NCBI GenBank assembly: GCA_030639305.1
Contig: DAOWCY010000228.1
Location: 1 to 11,003, forward strand
Length of the DNA stretch: 11,003 nucleotides
Reading direction: 5' to 3'
Source of the DNA: JAGLQA01 sp023135565
Lineage (GTDB): Bacteria; Acidobacteriota; Aminicenantia; UBA2199
Shown here: in pieces, positions 1-6,089 of the stretch
Layout: every line of letters starts with the position of its first letter
How positions within the stretch are numbered: the stretch's first letter is position 1
Translations under genes and position numbers: made by a program
The notes under the pieces: generated by a model
Told to the model about the DNA's origin: nothing
The model's input: the letters and a program-made list of their open reading frames with translations, nothing else
The model's database searches: none

Positions 1-237
1 ACTGTTCAGTTTTTGACAACAGGCCGCAGTTCATAAATTGAGTTCACCTCAGGGAGGGAATTGGGAACCGGCACGGCGAATTGAGCGGCCCCATCGCACT
101 CTATAGGGGCAAAATTTCTCTGTTTGAACGAAGTGAGTTTGGAATTTTAGCGAGATGAGCCGCAAGCCGGTCAATTCCCGGACGGGTGAACGAAATATGA
201 ACTGCGTGAGTTCAATTTTCTCCAAAACTGAATAGTT
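1..237. repeat. MITE-like imperfect inverted-repeat element
   Basis: The ends are inverted repeats: ACTGTTCAGTTTT at 1-13 pairs with AAAACTGAATAGT at 224-236 (one mismatch in 13). The match continues inward in blocks: AGTTCATA on the left against its complement near 197-204, GGGAATTG (56-63) against CAATTCCC (172-179), and ACCGGC (67-72) against GCCGGT (166-171). The middle is AT-richer and again partly self-complementary. No open reading frame of useful length is seen, so this resembles a non-autonomous transposable element or a very long hairpin. The left end may extend beyond the window, so a target-site duplication cannot be judged. It ends about 30 bp before the -35 box of the next promoter. 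Confidence 0.6.
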
Positions 238-267
238 ACCCCGAAATCTTTGCGGTTCTCCCGGTGA

Positions 268-296
268 TGGACAGCGGCGCTTTCATGTGATATAAT
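268..296 (+). promoter_or_regulatory. Promoter of the dsrC-dsrM-dsrK operon
   Basis: TGGACA (268-273), a 17-bp spacer and TATAAT (291-296) form a near-consensus sigma-70-type promoter. TGA immediately before the -10 box adds an extended -10 element. Transcription should start near 303, giving a leader of about 29 nt with GGAGG at 319-323, 8 nt before the dsrC ATG. This predicts strong expression, as expected for an abundant protein such as DsrC. Confidence 0.75.
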
Positions 297-331
297 TCCA
301 CCTATAAAACAATAGAACGGAGGCCCTAATC

Positions 332-652
332 ATGCCATTTGTTGAATTTAACGGAAAAAAATTAGAAGTAAACGAAGAGGGTTTTTTAGCCGATCCTGCC
401 GAATGGAACAAGGAAGTGGCTGAATTTTTTGCTAAAAAAGAAGAAGGAATAGAGAACCTGAGCGAAGATCACTGGGCGGTGATTAACTATATCAGGGAAT
501 TCTACTTAGAAAAAGAAACTGCCCCTATGGTGCGCAAAATAGTTAAAACTACCGGTTTTAAACTTAAATATATTTATGAACTCTTTCCTTCCGGTCCGGC
601 TAAAGGAGCAGCTAAAATAGCCGGTCTCCCCAAACCCGACGGCTGCGTTTAA
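332..652 (+). CDS. dsrC: DsrC/TusE family sulfur-carrier protein lacking CysB
   Basis: A 106-residue cytoplasmic protein of the DsrC/TusE/RspA family, which carries sulfur on cysteines of a flexible C-terminal arm. It has the family N-terminus (EVNEEGFLADPAEWN, residues 12-26) and the arm GPAKGAAKIAGLPKPDGCV. The penultimate Cys105 (CysA) is present and is the only cysteine. The position 11 residues upstream, CysB in true DsrC, is Ala94. From memory of family sequences, TusE and A. vinosum DsrC have about seven extra residues before YLYELFP; this protein lacks them, like sulfate-reducer DsrC. It therefore looks like a DsrC that lost CysB rather than an ordinary TusE. It cannot form the intramolecular CysA-CysB trisulfide that DsrMK is thought to reduce. 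GGAGG precedes the ATG by 8 nt, and it is first in an operon with DsrM- and DsrK-like genes. TusE-like sulfur relay remains possible. Confidence 0.85.
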   Translation: MPFVEFNGKKLEVNEEGFLADPAEWNKEVAEFFAKKEEGIENLSEDHWAVINYIREFYLEKETAPMVRKIVKTTGFKLKYIYELFPSGPAKGAAKIAGLPKPDGCV

Positions 653-679
653 GTTTATAACTCTCAGTGCTGTGCATTT

Positions 680-694
680 CCCCACTAAGTGGGG
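680..694. other. Perfect palindrome between dsrC and dsrM
   Basis: CCCCACT and AGTGGGG flank a single A, giving a 7+1+7 perfect palindrome in the 61-bp gap between dsrC and the membrane gene. No T-run follows, so it is not a typical intrinsic terminator. In mRNA it would form a short GC-rich hairpin just upstream of the GGGAGGT ribosome site (702-708). It could protect the 3' end of dsrC mRNA or set the ratio of DsrC to the membrane complex, but that is inference. Confidence 0.5.
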
Positions 695-713
695 CTAAAA
701 CGGGAGGTTTACA

Positions 714-1472
714 ATGTTAACTGTCCTAAAATATGGAGTTATAATCTCTTTTGTCATCTCGATGGTGTCGCTGGCCATCCTGGTTATTAAGACCTTTTAT
801 TTCGGCAAACGGACCGCGTCCGCTCCCCATGAAGATGACCCGGAAGACGGAGAAAAAAGAAAAACCGGTTTTTTCGGCAACCTTTCACCGGGTTTTAATA
901 TAACGAAACTTTATGCCGAACCGAAAGGGGATGTGAAAAAGGGAATCGCCTATGCCTTCGGCAAAGGGATGATGCCCTGGGAAAAAGAGAGCGCCGGGAA
1001 CCATCTACCCAGCTACCTGTGTGGAATATCCTATCATGCGGGTATTTTTTTGTCTCTTTTGTACCTATTTGCCGTCATCTTTTCGATCAAAATCCCCGAC
1101 CTAATTATCCTTATCTTCCAGGTGTTTTGCCTGGCTGGTTTTGTTTCAGGCGTATGCCTATTAGGCAAAAGAGTCTTAGCGCCGTATATGAGAGAAATAA
1201 GCTGTCCCGACGACCTGGCAGCCAATATTATCGTGGATGTGTTTTTAATATCCGCTTTTTTGCATACCTTTATGCCCGGGTTGGCCCCATATTTTTTCCT
1301 AATTGCGATTTTAATGTTTTTATACATCCCCAGTGGAAAGATTCGCCACTGCTTTTTCTTTTTTTATGTCAGGATTCTGTTCGGAATTTTTTATGGCAGA
1401 AGGGGTGTGTTCCCGTCGAAACCCTTCCAGGATAATGGGGGACGCCAGGGAATGGCTGAAGGAGAAAAATGA
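714..1472 (+). CDS. dsrM: DsrM/TmcC-like membrane cytochrome b subunit
   Basis: A 252-residue integral membrane protein related to the NarI-like cytochrome b subunits of DsrMKJOP, Tmc and Hme complexes, which pass electrons between menaquinone and a cytoplasmic HdrD-like partner. Hydrophobic segments lie at about residues 7-27, 101-125, 128-152, 168-190 and 190-206, with a possible further one at 213-228. Between the first two is a soluble loop with the TmcC/DsrM-like stretch PWEKESAGNHLPSY (88-101). Candidate heme-b ligands are His108 (SYHAGIF), His184 (FLHTF) and His212 (KIRHCF). GGGAGGT at 702-708 is a good ribosome site 5 nt before the ATG. The stop overlaps the next start as ATGA, so translation is probably coupled with the DsrK-like protein, as expected for a complex. 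The exact subfamily (DsrM, TmcC or HmeC) is not certain; the dsrC and dsrK neighbours favour DsrM. Confidence 0.75.
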   Translation: MLTVLKYGVIISFVISMVSLAILVIKTFYFGKRTASAPHEDDPEDGEKRKTGFFGNLSPGFNITKLYAEPKGDVKKGIAYAFGKGMMPWEKESAGNHLPSYLCGISYHAGIFLSLLYLFAVIFSIKIPDLIILIFQVFCLAGFVSGVCLLGKRVLAPYMREISCPDDLAANIIVDVFLISAFLHTFMPGLAPYFFLIAILMFLYIPSGKIRHCFFFFYVRILFGIFYGRRGVFPSKPFQDNGGRQGMAEGEK

Positions 1473-2875
1473 GCAAAAAAAACGAAACCAAAGACCCGGT
1501 AATCGAAAAAATAGAACAGTTGACGCCGGCTGACTTAGAAAAAATTTTGCAAGTTTTCAAAGAAAAGATAGACCACCGTTACGCGGCTTATTTCAATTCT
1601 TGTGTGCACTGCGGCCTCTGCGCCGATTCCTGCCATTATTATTTAACTCACGAAGACCTGCAGTCGATGCCTGCTTATAAGCTGAACCTGATGATGTCGG
1701 TATTTAAGGGGGTGGCGGCGTCCCCGGCTCATAAGACTGGTAAAAACACCGGCGAAAAAGAAAAAATTTCTTTTTACCGGCGGTTTTTATCAGGTATCAA
1801 AGAGAAATACTCCCGCTGGGTAGGCGCCGAAAAACTCGACAAAGAGATGGTAAAAGAATGGGTTGATTCTCTTTTCGGCAGGTGTTCTATGTGCGGCAGG
1901 TGTTCTATAAATTGTTCTATCGGCTTAAATATTCCTTATCTCATTCGCGCTGCCAGGGGTGCGTTGACTGCCGTGGGTATTGTGCCCCCCGGTTTGCAGT
2001 CAACCGTAGATACTGCCATGGAAAAAGGTAATAACATGGGCATCGCAAAGGAAGACTGGGTAGAAACAGCAGAGTGGATAGAAGAAGAACTCCAGGACGA
2101 TATAGAAAACCCGGCAGCCAAACTGCCTTTAGATAAAAAAGGGGCGAAGTATTTTTACACCATAAATCCACGGGAAGCCATGTTCTTTCCTTTGTCGATT
2201 TCTGCGGTGGGAAAAATTTTTTTTGCCGCGGGAGAAGACTGGACTTTTTCCAGCGACAACTATGACGTCACTAATTATGGTTTATATAATGGTGATGACT
2301 ATGCCGCCGGAACCATGTCGGACCGACTTGTCCAATCTATGCAAAAATTGGGCTGCAATACCCTGGTGTTGGCCGAATGCGGCCACGGTTTTAATTCCAA
2401 CCGCTGGGAAGCCCCGGAATGGTTAAGCAAGGAATACGGTTTTGACGTGAAAAGCATCCTGGAAATAGTGGCCGGTTTCATTCGTGAAGGCCGTATAAAA
2501 TTAGACCCCTCGAAAAACACGGAACCCGTGACTCTTCACGATCCCTGCAACTTAGTGCGTATGGGTGGAATCATAGAGGAGCAGCGTTTTATTTTGAAAC
2601 ATGCGGTAAGTGATTTTACAGAGATGACGCCTAACCGGCAGAAGAATTTTTGCTGCGGTGGTGGTGGCGGTCAATTGTCCATGACCCGGTTCAGCCGGAG
2701 ACGATTAAAAGCCGGTAAAATTAAAGCAGACCAGATCCAAAAAACCGCCGCTAAGATTGTAGCCACCCCTTGTCATAACTGCATCGACCAATTGATGGAA
2801 CTCAACAAGCACTACCAGTTGGGTGTCAGGATAAAAACCGTCTGCGAGATTGCCGCCGACGCCCTGGTTCTTTAG
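1469..2875 (+). CDS. dsrK: DsrK/HdrD-like iron-sulfur protein
   Basis: A 468-residue protein combining a two-cluster ferredoxin module with a heterodisulfide-reductase-type catalytic domain. The first 4Fe-4S motif is C45-x2-C48-x2-C51-x3-C55; the second is C139-x2-C142-x2-C145-x3-C149. The C-terminal half holds CCG-domain cysteines: C304 (AECGH), C360 (HDPCN), C395-C396 (FCCGGGGG) and C435/C438 (CHNC), which in HdrB/HdrD/DsrK bind the non-cubane cluster that reduces disulfides or trisulfides. The stretch AAGEDWTFSSDNYDVTNYG (253-271) is DsrK-like from memory. No membrane segment is seen, so it should sit on the cytoplasmic face, docked to the preceding cytochrome. AAGGAG at 1459-1464 and the 4-nt ATGA overlap support translational coupling. 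Its natural substrate would be DsrC, but the DsrC of this operon lacks CysB, so the real substrate is open. No dsrJ, dsrO or dsrP follows, as in Gram-positive DsrMK systems. Confidence 0.85.
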   Translation: MSKKNETKDPVIEKIEQLTPADLEKILQVFKEKIDHRYAAYFNSCVHCGLCADSCHYYLTHEDLQSMPAYKLNLMMSVFKGVAASPAHKTGKNTGEKEKISFYRRFLSGIKEKYSRWVGAEKLDKEMVKEWVDSLFGRCSMCGRCSINCSIGLNIPYLIRAARGALTAVGIVPPGLQSTVDTAMEKGNNMGIAKEDWVETAEWIEEELQDDIENPAAKLPLDKKGAKYFYTINPREAMFFPLSISAVGKIFFAAGEDWTFSSDNYDVTNYGLYNGDDYAAGTMSDRLVQSMQKLGCNTLVLAECGHGFNSNRWEAPEWLSKEYGFDVKSILEIVAGFIREGRIKLDPSKNTEPVTLHDPCNLVRMGGIIEEQRFILKHAVSDFTEMTPNRQKNFCCGGGGGQLSMTRFSRRRLKAGKIKADQIQKTAAKIVATPCHNCIDQLMELNKHYQLGVRIKTVCEIAADALVL

Positions 2876-2880
2876 CTAAA

Positions 2881-3058
2881 AACAGAGCCCACAAAGCGGA
2901 TGGCATCTGCAGCCTATGAGCCGCTTCGCGGCAGGAGCCAACGATGGCCGTTTATTGTGTAGAAAATCGTATCGCTCATGAAAAGTTTTGGGAGTCCAGA
3001 ACCCTTTTTCAAAAGGGTTTTGGCCGCCGGAGGCAAATCGGCTGGGTGCGCCGCCCCC
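2881..3058. repeat. Composite intergenic repeat, cluster A
   Basis: The gap between the convergent dsrK and cysteine desulfurase genes is almost wholly repeat sequence. In order it holds a GCGGATGGCATC block shared with cluster D (from about 2895), the hairpin GCCGC-TTC-GCGGC (2920-2932), a block running CGTATCGCTCATG...AAAAGTTTTGGGAGTC (2968-2996), the hairpin AACCCTTTT/AAAAGGGTT (3000-3019), GCCGCCGGAGGC (from 3023), and a degraded copy of the GGGTGCGCCGCACCC palindrome (3044-3058). Bases 2914-3036 match the reverse complement of cluster B closely. No terminator with a T-run is visible. Confidence 0.75.
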
Positions 3059-4219
3059 TTAATTTTTCATGGCGGCGATTTCTTTTACCGCATCTATGGC
3101 AGTTTGAATCTCTTCTTCGGTATTAAAGGGGCCGATGCCGAACCTAACCGCGCCGTGGATGTCTGCTGTGCCTAATTGTTCATGGATCAGGGGGGCGCAG
3201 TGCAGTCCAGTGCGGCTGGCGATATTATAATCGACATCTAAAAGAGTACCTACGTTCAGCGCTTCGAACCCCGCCACGTTAAAGAGGAAAATCCCGATAT
3301 GGTCGGTCAAATCATCCTGGCAGTATAAAGTGATTCCATTTACATCTTTCAGGCCGTCCCGGAGCATGGCAGTGAGTTTCATTTCGTGTTGGTGGATATT
3401 TTCGATTCCTTTTTCTTCCACCCACTTCACTCCTGTATGTAGACCCGCCACTCCTACGGCATTTAATGTACCGTATTCGAGCCGGTAAGGATATTCGTCT
3501 AAGTGGGTTTTGACCGCGGAACGGACGCCGGTTCCACCGGCCCGGGTATGTTTGATCTCGATTCCCTCTTTTACATAAAGGCCGCCTATGCCGGTGGGCC
3601 CCAGGAGTGATTTATGCCCGGTAAAAGCTATGATATCCACATTTTGTTCTTCGATGTCGATGGGAATTTTCCCCGCTGACTGCGAACTATCTATAGCAAA
3701 AATAATTCCCCTCTCTTTGCAGAGTCTGCCGATCTCTTTGATCGGTTGAATTGTGCCGATCACATTGGAAGCATGGTTGATGATTACCAGTTTTGTATTC
3801 TTTTTGAATTTTTTCGGGAATTCGTCGGGATCGACGAATCCTTTGCCGTCAACCGGGAGATAGTCTACTTCGACGCCTTTGTATTTTTCCTGGTGATAGA
3901 GGGGCCTTAACACGGAATTGTGTTCGATGGTAGTGCTGATGGCGTGATCGCCTCCTTCTAAAAGACCGCTTATAATTAGGTTTAACGCATCGGTAGAGTT
4001 ATAAGAAAAGCACAGTCTATCGGGGTCTTTGCCGTTAAAGAATTTCATCAACTGCTTGCGGGTGTTTTCTACTATTTCGCCTGACTCTATACACAGGTCA
4101 TAGCCGGAACGGCCCGGGTTGACGCCGAAATTCCTGTAAAAATGGTCCATAAATTGGTAAACTTCCTCTGGTTTTGGGAATGATGTAGCTCCGTTATCTA
4201 AGTAAATCATCTTATTCAT
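3059..4219 (-). CDS. Cysteine desulfurase family class V aminotransferase
   Basis: A 386-residue PLP enzyme of the NifS/SufS/CsdA fold, closest in look to the Firmicutes cysteine desulfurase-like family that begins MIYLDNGATSFPKP. It would remove sulfur from cysteine as an enzyme persulfide. Visible landmarks are His100 (TTIEHNS), the PLP-proximal NHASNVIG (His149), Asp177 (AIDSSQ), the Schiff-base Lys203 (FTGHKSLLGPTG) and the catalytic-loop Cys341 in RTGLHCAPL. Length fits the family. The start at 4219 is chosen because AGAGGT lies 6 nt upstream and the family N-terminus begins there; an upstream ATG at 4291 would add 24 unrelated residues and overlap the promoter. No IscU/SufU/SufB scaffold gene is adjacent. 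It is transcribed towards the dsr operon, so it is not co-transcribed with it, though it could supply sulfur to the DsrC-like protein (inference). Confidence 0.88.
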   Translation of the reverse strand: MNKMIYLDNGATSFPKPEEVYQFMDHFYRNFGVNPGRSGYDLCIESGEIVENTRKQLMKFFNGKDPDRLCFSYNSTDALNLIISGLLEGGDHAISTTIEHNSVLRPLYHQEKYKGVEVDYLPVDGKGFVDPDEFPKKFKKNTKLVIINHASNVIGTIQPIKEIGRLCKERGIIFAIDSSQSAGKIPIDIEEQNVDIIAFTGHKSLLGPTGIGGLYVKEGIEIKHTRAGGTGVRSAVKTHLDEYPYRLEYGTLNAVGVAGLHTGVKWVEEKGIENIHQHEMKLTAMLRDGLKDVNGITLYCQDDLTDHIGIFLFNVAGFEALNVGTLLDVDYNIASRTGLHCAPLIHEQLGTADIHGAVRFGIGPFNTEEEIQTAIDAVKEIAAMKN

Positions 4220-4262
4220 AATTTTACCTCTTTTAGTTAGTAGTTCCTGGTGGTTAGTTAAA

Positions 4263-4291
4263 ATTATAACTATATTTTTTCTTTTAGTCAA
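4263..4291 (-). promoter_or_regulatory. Promoter of the cysteine desulfurase gene
   Basis: On the minus strand TTGACT (4291-4286), a 17-bp spacer and TATAAT (4268-4263) form a near-consensus promoter. The predicted leader is about 38 nt and carries the AGAGGT ribosome site. This supports the 4219 start over the longer reading frame. Confidence 0.7.
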
Positions 4292-4465
4292 ATTTTTTAT
4301 AGAACTTTTTTCGCTTCTTGATTTTTCCCGGTTCTTTTATACCGGTTGAATCCGACTTTGTGGGAAGGACTGGAACAATCTGCACAACACAAAACCGTTG
4401 GCTTTCATAACGTCATGTAAGCGCCTGATTCTTAACTGTTAAATTTCTTAAAAATGTTCACCCTA
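4292..4465. other. Gene-free stretch between divergent promoters
   Basis: The gap between the two divergent genes holds their promoters and about 170 bp of AT-rich sequence. I see no coding signal here, and in particular no trace of the missing N-terminal AlbA_2 domain of the downstream gene in any plus-strand frame. A small symmetric site TTAAC-T-GTTAA lies at 4432-4442, 23 bp before the downstream -35 box; it is short and may be chance. Confidence 0.5.
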
Positions 4466-4494
4466 TTGAAATATTCCTCTATTTGCTATAAAAT
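4466..4494 (+). promoter_or_regulatory. Promoter of the truncated ATP-binding protein gene
   Basis: TTGAAA (4466-4471), a 17-bp spacer and TAAAAT (4489-4494) form a plausible promoter; TATAAA at 4487-4492 with a 15-bp spacer is an alternative. The predicted start near 4501 coincides with an ATG that opens a 14-codon reading frame ending at 4545. The main reading frame begins at 4532, 7 nt after GGGGA (4520-4524). Confidence 0.55.
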
Positions 4495-4531
4495 ACGAAC
4501 ATGGACAAACCGGATATATGGGGATTAAAAA

Positions 4532-5359
4532 ATGATATTAAATGAAGAAATGTTATGCGAATTTAGGATCAGTACTGAAAGGGCTGTTATCCTGGATTCT
4601 TCCCTGCAGGACTTAGATGTGAAGGCATTTAAAAAATGCCTGCATAGAAAATATTATGAAAAATTTTCCACTAAGAATTTCAATTTCGAGCAGTTGTTGA
4701 AACTATCGGTGGAAGAGATTTTCACCACCTTAGATTTAAACATTTCTTTACAAAAAGTGCTGCAAAATATGGGGCTGGCCCGCGGCGAACATTTAACCCT
4801 GGCAGGACTGCTGCTGTTTGGCGAGACGCCGCAAAATTACAAGCCTGTTCTAAATATGCAGTGCGCCGCTTTTGTGGGGAATGACATCAGCGGTACCGAA
4901 TTTCGGGACAAAGAGAATATAGACGGAAATTTCCCGGCTATTTTTAAACAAGCTGTCGGTTTTCTAAACCGGAACCTGAAAAAAATCCAAAAAGGGAAAA
5001 ATTTTAACACTCCCGGTGTGCTTGAGATTCCCGGGATTGTCTTGGAAGAGTTAGTGGTAAACGCCCTGGTTCACAGGGATTATTTCATTAATTCTTCGAT
5101 AAAATTGTTTATTTTTGATAACCGGGTTGAGATCATCAGCCCCGGCAGGCTGCCCAATACATTGACCATCGAGAATATAAAGAGCGGCATATCGGTTGCC
5201 CGCAACCCGGTTATCCACTCCACGGCGCAGTATATTTTGCCTTATTCCGGGTTGGGAAGCGGTATAATCAGGGCTTTGAATCATTACGATAAAATCGAGT
5301 TTGAAAACGATGTCAAAGGAGATAGATTTAAAGCTATTATTCACCGCATTTCAAATTGA
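4532..5359 (+). CDS. ATP-binding protein, AlbA_2/RecG-related, N-terminally truncated
   Basis: A 275-residue protein matching the second half of the AlbA_2-HATPase_c_4 family (often labelled ATP-dependent DNA helicase RecG-related or transcriptional regulator). The ATP-binding part shows the GHKL N-box as E172...N177...H181 in LEELVVNALVHRDYF, then VEIISPGRLPNTL (199-211) and the glycine loop YSGLGSGIIRAL (238-249). ERAVILDSSLQDLD (16-29) resembles the usual linker after the AlbA_2 domain. That domain, normally about 120-150 residues upstream, is absent, and the usual C-terminal winged helix is also missing. It is either a degraded gene or a stand-alone ATPase fragment; its own promoter and intact frame argue that it may still be expressed. 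A base fewer in the A6 run at 4527-4532 would join it to a short frame starting at 4501. The role is unknown, probably regulatory or nucleic-acid-linked. Confidence 0.7.
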   Translation: MILNEEMLCEFRISTERAVILDSSLQDLDVKAFKKCLHRKYYEKFSTKNFNFEQLLKLSVEEIFTTLDLNISLQKVLQNMGLARGEHLTLAGLLLFGETPQNYKPVLNMQCAAFVGNDISGTEFRDKENIDGNFPAIFKQAVGFLNRNLKKIQKGKNFNTPGVLEIPGIVLEELVVNALVHRDYFINSSIKLFIFDNRVEIISPGRLPNTLTIENIKSGISVARNPVIHSTAQYILPYSGLGSGIIRALNHYDKIEFENDVKGDRFKAIIHRISN

Positions 5360-5393
5360 AATTTTTCCAGTTAGCCCGGATTTCTCACAATAT

Positions 5394-5571
5394 ATTGCCT
5401 CCGGCGGCCAAAACCCTTTTGAAAAAGGGTTCTGGACTCCCAAAACTTTTGTTGAGCGATACGCTTTTCTGCACAAGAAACGCCCTTTATAGGCTCCTAC
5501 CGCGAAGCGGCTAATAGGCTGGGTGCGCCGCACCCTTCCTGACTCCCAAAACTTTTGATGAGCGATACGCT
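5394..5571. repeat. Composite intergenic repeat, cluster B (inverted relative to A)
   Basis: It begins with TTGCCTCCGGCGGCC and continues with the AACCCTTTT/AAAAGGGTT hairpin, then GACTCCCAAAACTTTT...GAGCGATACGCT (5435-5465), then CCGC-GAA-GCGG (5500-5510). Up to about 5518 it is the reverse complement of cluster A with few changes. It then has a perfect palindrome GGGTGCG-C-CGCACCC (5521-5535) and a second copy of the 31-bp block (5541-5571), which differs from the first at one base. The rest of the gap to 5658 shows nothing I can identify. Confidence 0.75.
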
Positions 5572-5658
5572 CCGTCAAAATTTTTATACGCTTTTCCCCG
5601 GTTATTAAAGGTTTATTCCTGATCCTGGTGAGAAATGTGGGTTAGCCACGCTGCGGGG

Positions 5659-6042
5659 TTAGTCTGTTTCGCCGATGCGGAAGTCGTTGCGATCATCTGT
5701 ATCATTATAGTAAGAGAGTTCTATCTCTTCTTCCGGGGCTTCTAATTGAGAGGGAATCGTTTCGTCCTCCTTAACGGGCGGGGGTGCCGATCCCATGGGC
5801 AGCAGGGAAATTTTCAATTCCGCATTTAGAGCAGCAGCGATTTTTTCTAAAGTAGTGATGCGGGGGAAAGCCTCGCCATTCTCGATATGGCGGATTGACC
5901 GGGTGGTGCGGTCTACCTTTTTAGCCAGTTGTTCCTGGGTTAAACCCCGGGACTCGCGGAGGGCTTTGATCTGCTCTTTATAATCCGGGTGGTTGTCGAG
6001 CCATCGAGTGACATCTACCGCAGCGGAACTTTTTTTTTTCAT
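5659..6042 (-). CDS. Xre-family helix-turn-helix regulator
   Basis: A 127-residue DNA-binding protein. The HTH_3 domain spans roughly residues 21-80 of this form: YKEQIKALRESRGLTQEQLA is helix 1-2, RTTRSIRHIENG the recognition region, and FPRITTLEKIAAALNAELKISLLP the closing helices and strand. The C-terminal 40 residues are acidic and proline-rich (PPPVKEDE...EEEIELSYYNDTDD), probably disordered. It resembles solitary antitoxin-type or phage-type repressors, but no toxin gene is adjacent on its strand. The start at 6042 is preferred because a TTGCAA/TATAAT promoter places the transcript start at about this ATG. An ATG at 6072 would add ten residues and has GGGG about 5 nt upstream, so it stays possible. 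An A10 tract directly follows the chosen ATG. Targets are unknown; autoregulation is a guess. Confidence 0.8.
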   Translation of the reverse strand: MKKKSSAAVDVTRWLDNHPDYKEQIKALRESRGLTQEQLAKKVDRTTRSIRHIENGEAFPRITTLEKIAAALNAELKISLLPMGSAPPPVKEDETIPSQLEAPEEEIELSYYNDTDDRNDFRIGETD

Positions 6043-6048
6043 GCCCTT

Positions 6049-6077
6049 ATTATAGGAAATTTCATTTCCCATTGCAA
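6049..6077 (-). promoter_or_regulatory. Promoter of the xre gene, probably leaderless
   Basis: On the minus strand TTGCAA (6077-6072), a 17-bp spacer and TATAAT (6054-6049) lie upstream of ATG 6042. Only 6 nt separate the -10 box from the ATG, which puts the predicted transcript start at or next to the A of ATG. The -35 box overlaps the alternative ATG at 6072, so that longer form could not be made from this promoter. Confidence 0.55.
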
Positions 6078-6089
6078 CCCCACTGCGCG

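Noticed and set aside
1..331. Riboswitch or T-box in the leader before dsrC
   Set aside because: The structure is a terminal-inverted-repeat element upstream of the promoter, so it is not in the transcript; no riboswitch core is recognisable.
1019..1435. 138-codon plus-strand frame inside the cytochrome b gene
   Set aside because: It is a shifted frame of a gene with clear membrane segments and a coupled downstream start; it shows no family features.
3000..3019. AACCCTTTT/AAAAGGGTT hairpin as an intrinsic terminator (also in cluster B)
   Set aside because: No T-run follows on either strand and the stem is AT-rich; it fits better as a module of the repeat family.
2944..3175. Two plus-strand reading frames of 60 and 65 codons in cluster A
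   Set aside because: They lie in repeat DNA, and similar peptides arise wherever the same modules recur, as in cluster B. They overlap the 3' end of the desulfurase and have no ribosome site.
4220..4291. Longer start for the cysteine desulfurase at 4291
   Set aside because: It would overlap the -35 and -10 boxes and add residues unlike the family; AGAGGT fits the ATG at 4219.
5351..5578. Minus-strand 75-codon frame in cluster B
   Set aside because: It is the translation of the repeat modules, including both copies of the 31-bp block, and has no gene-like start region.
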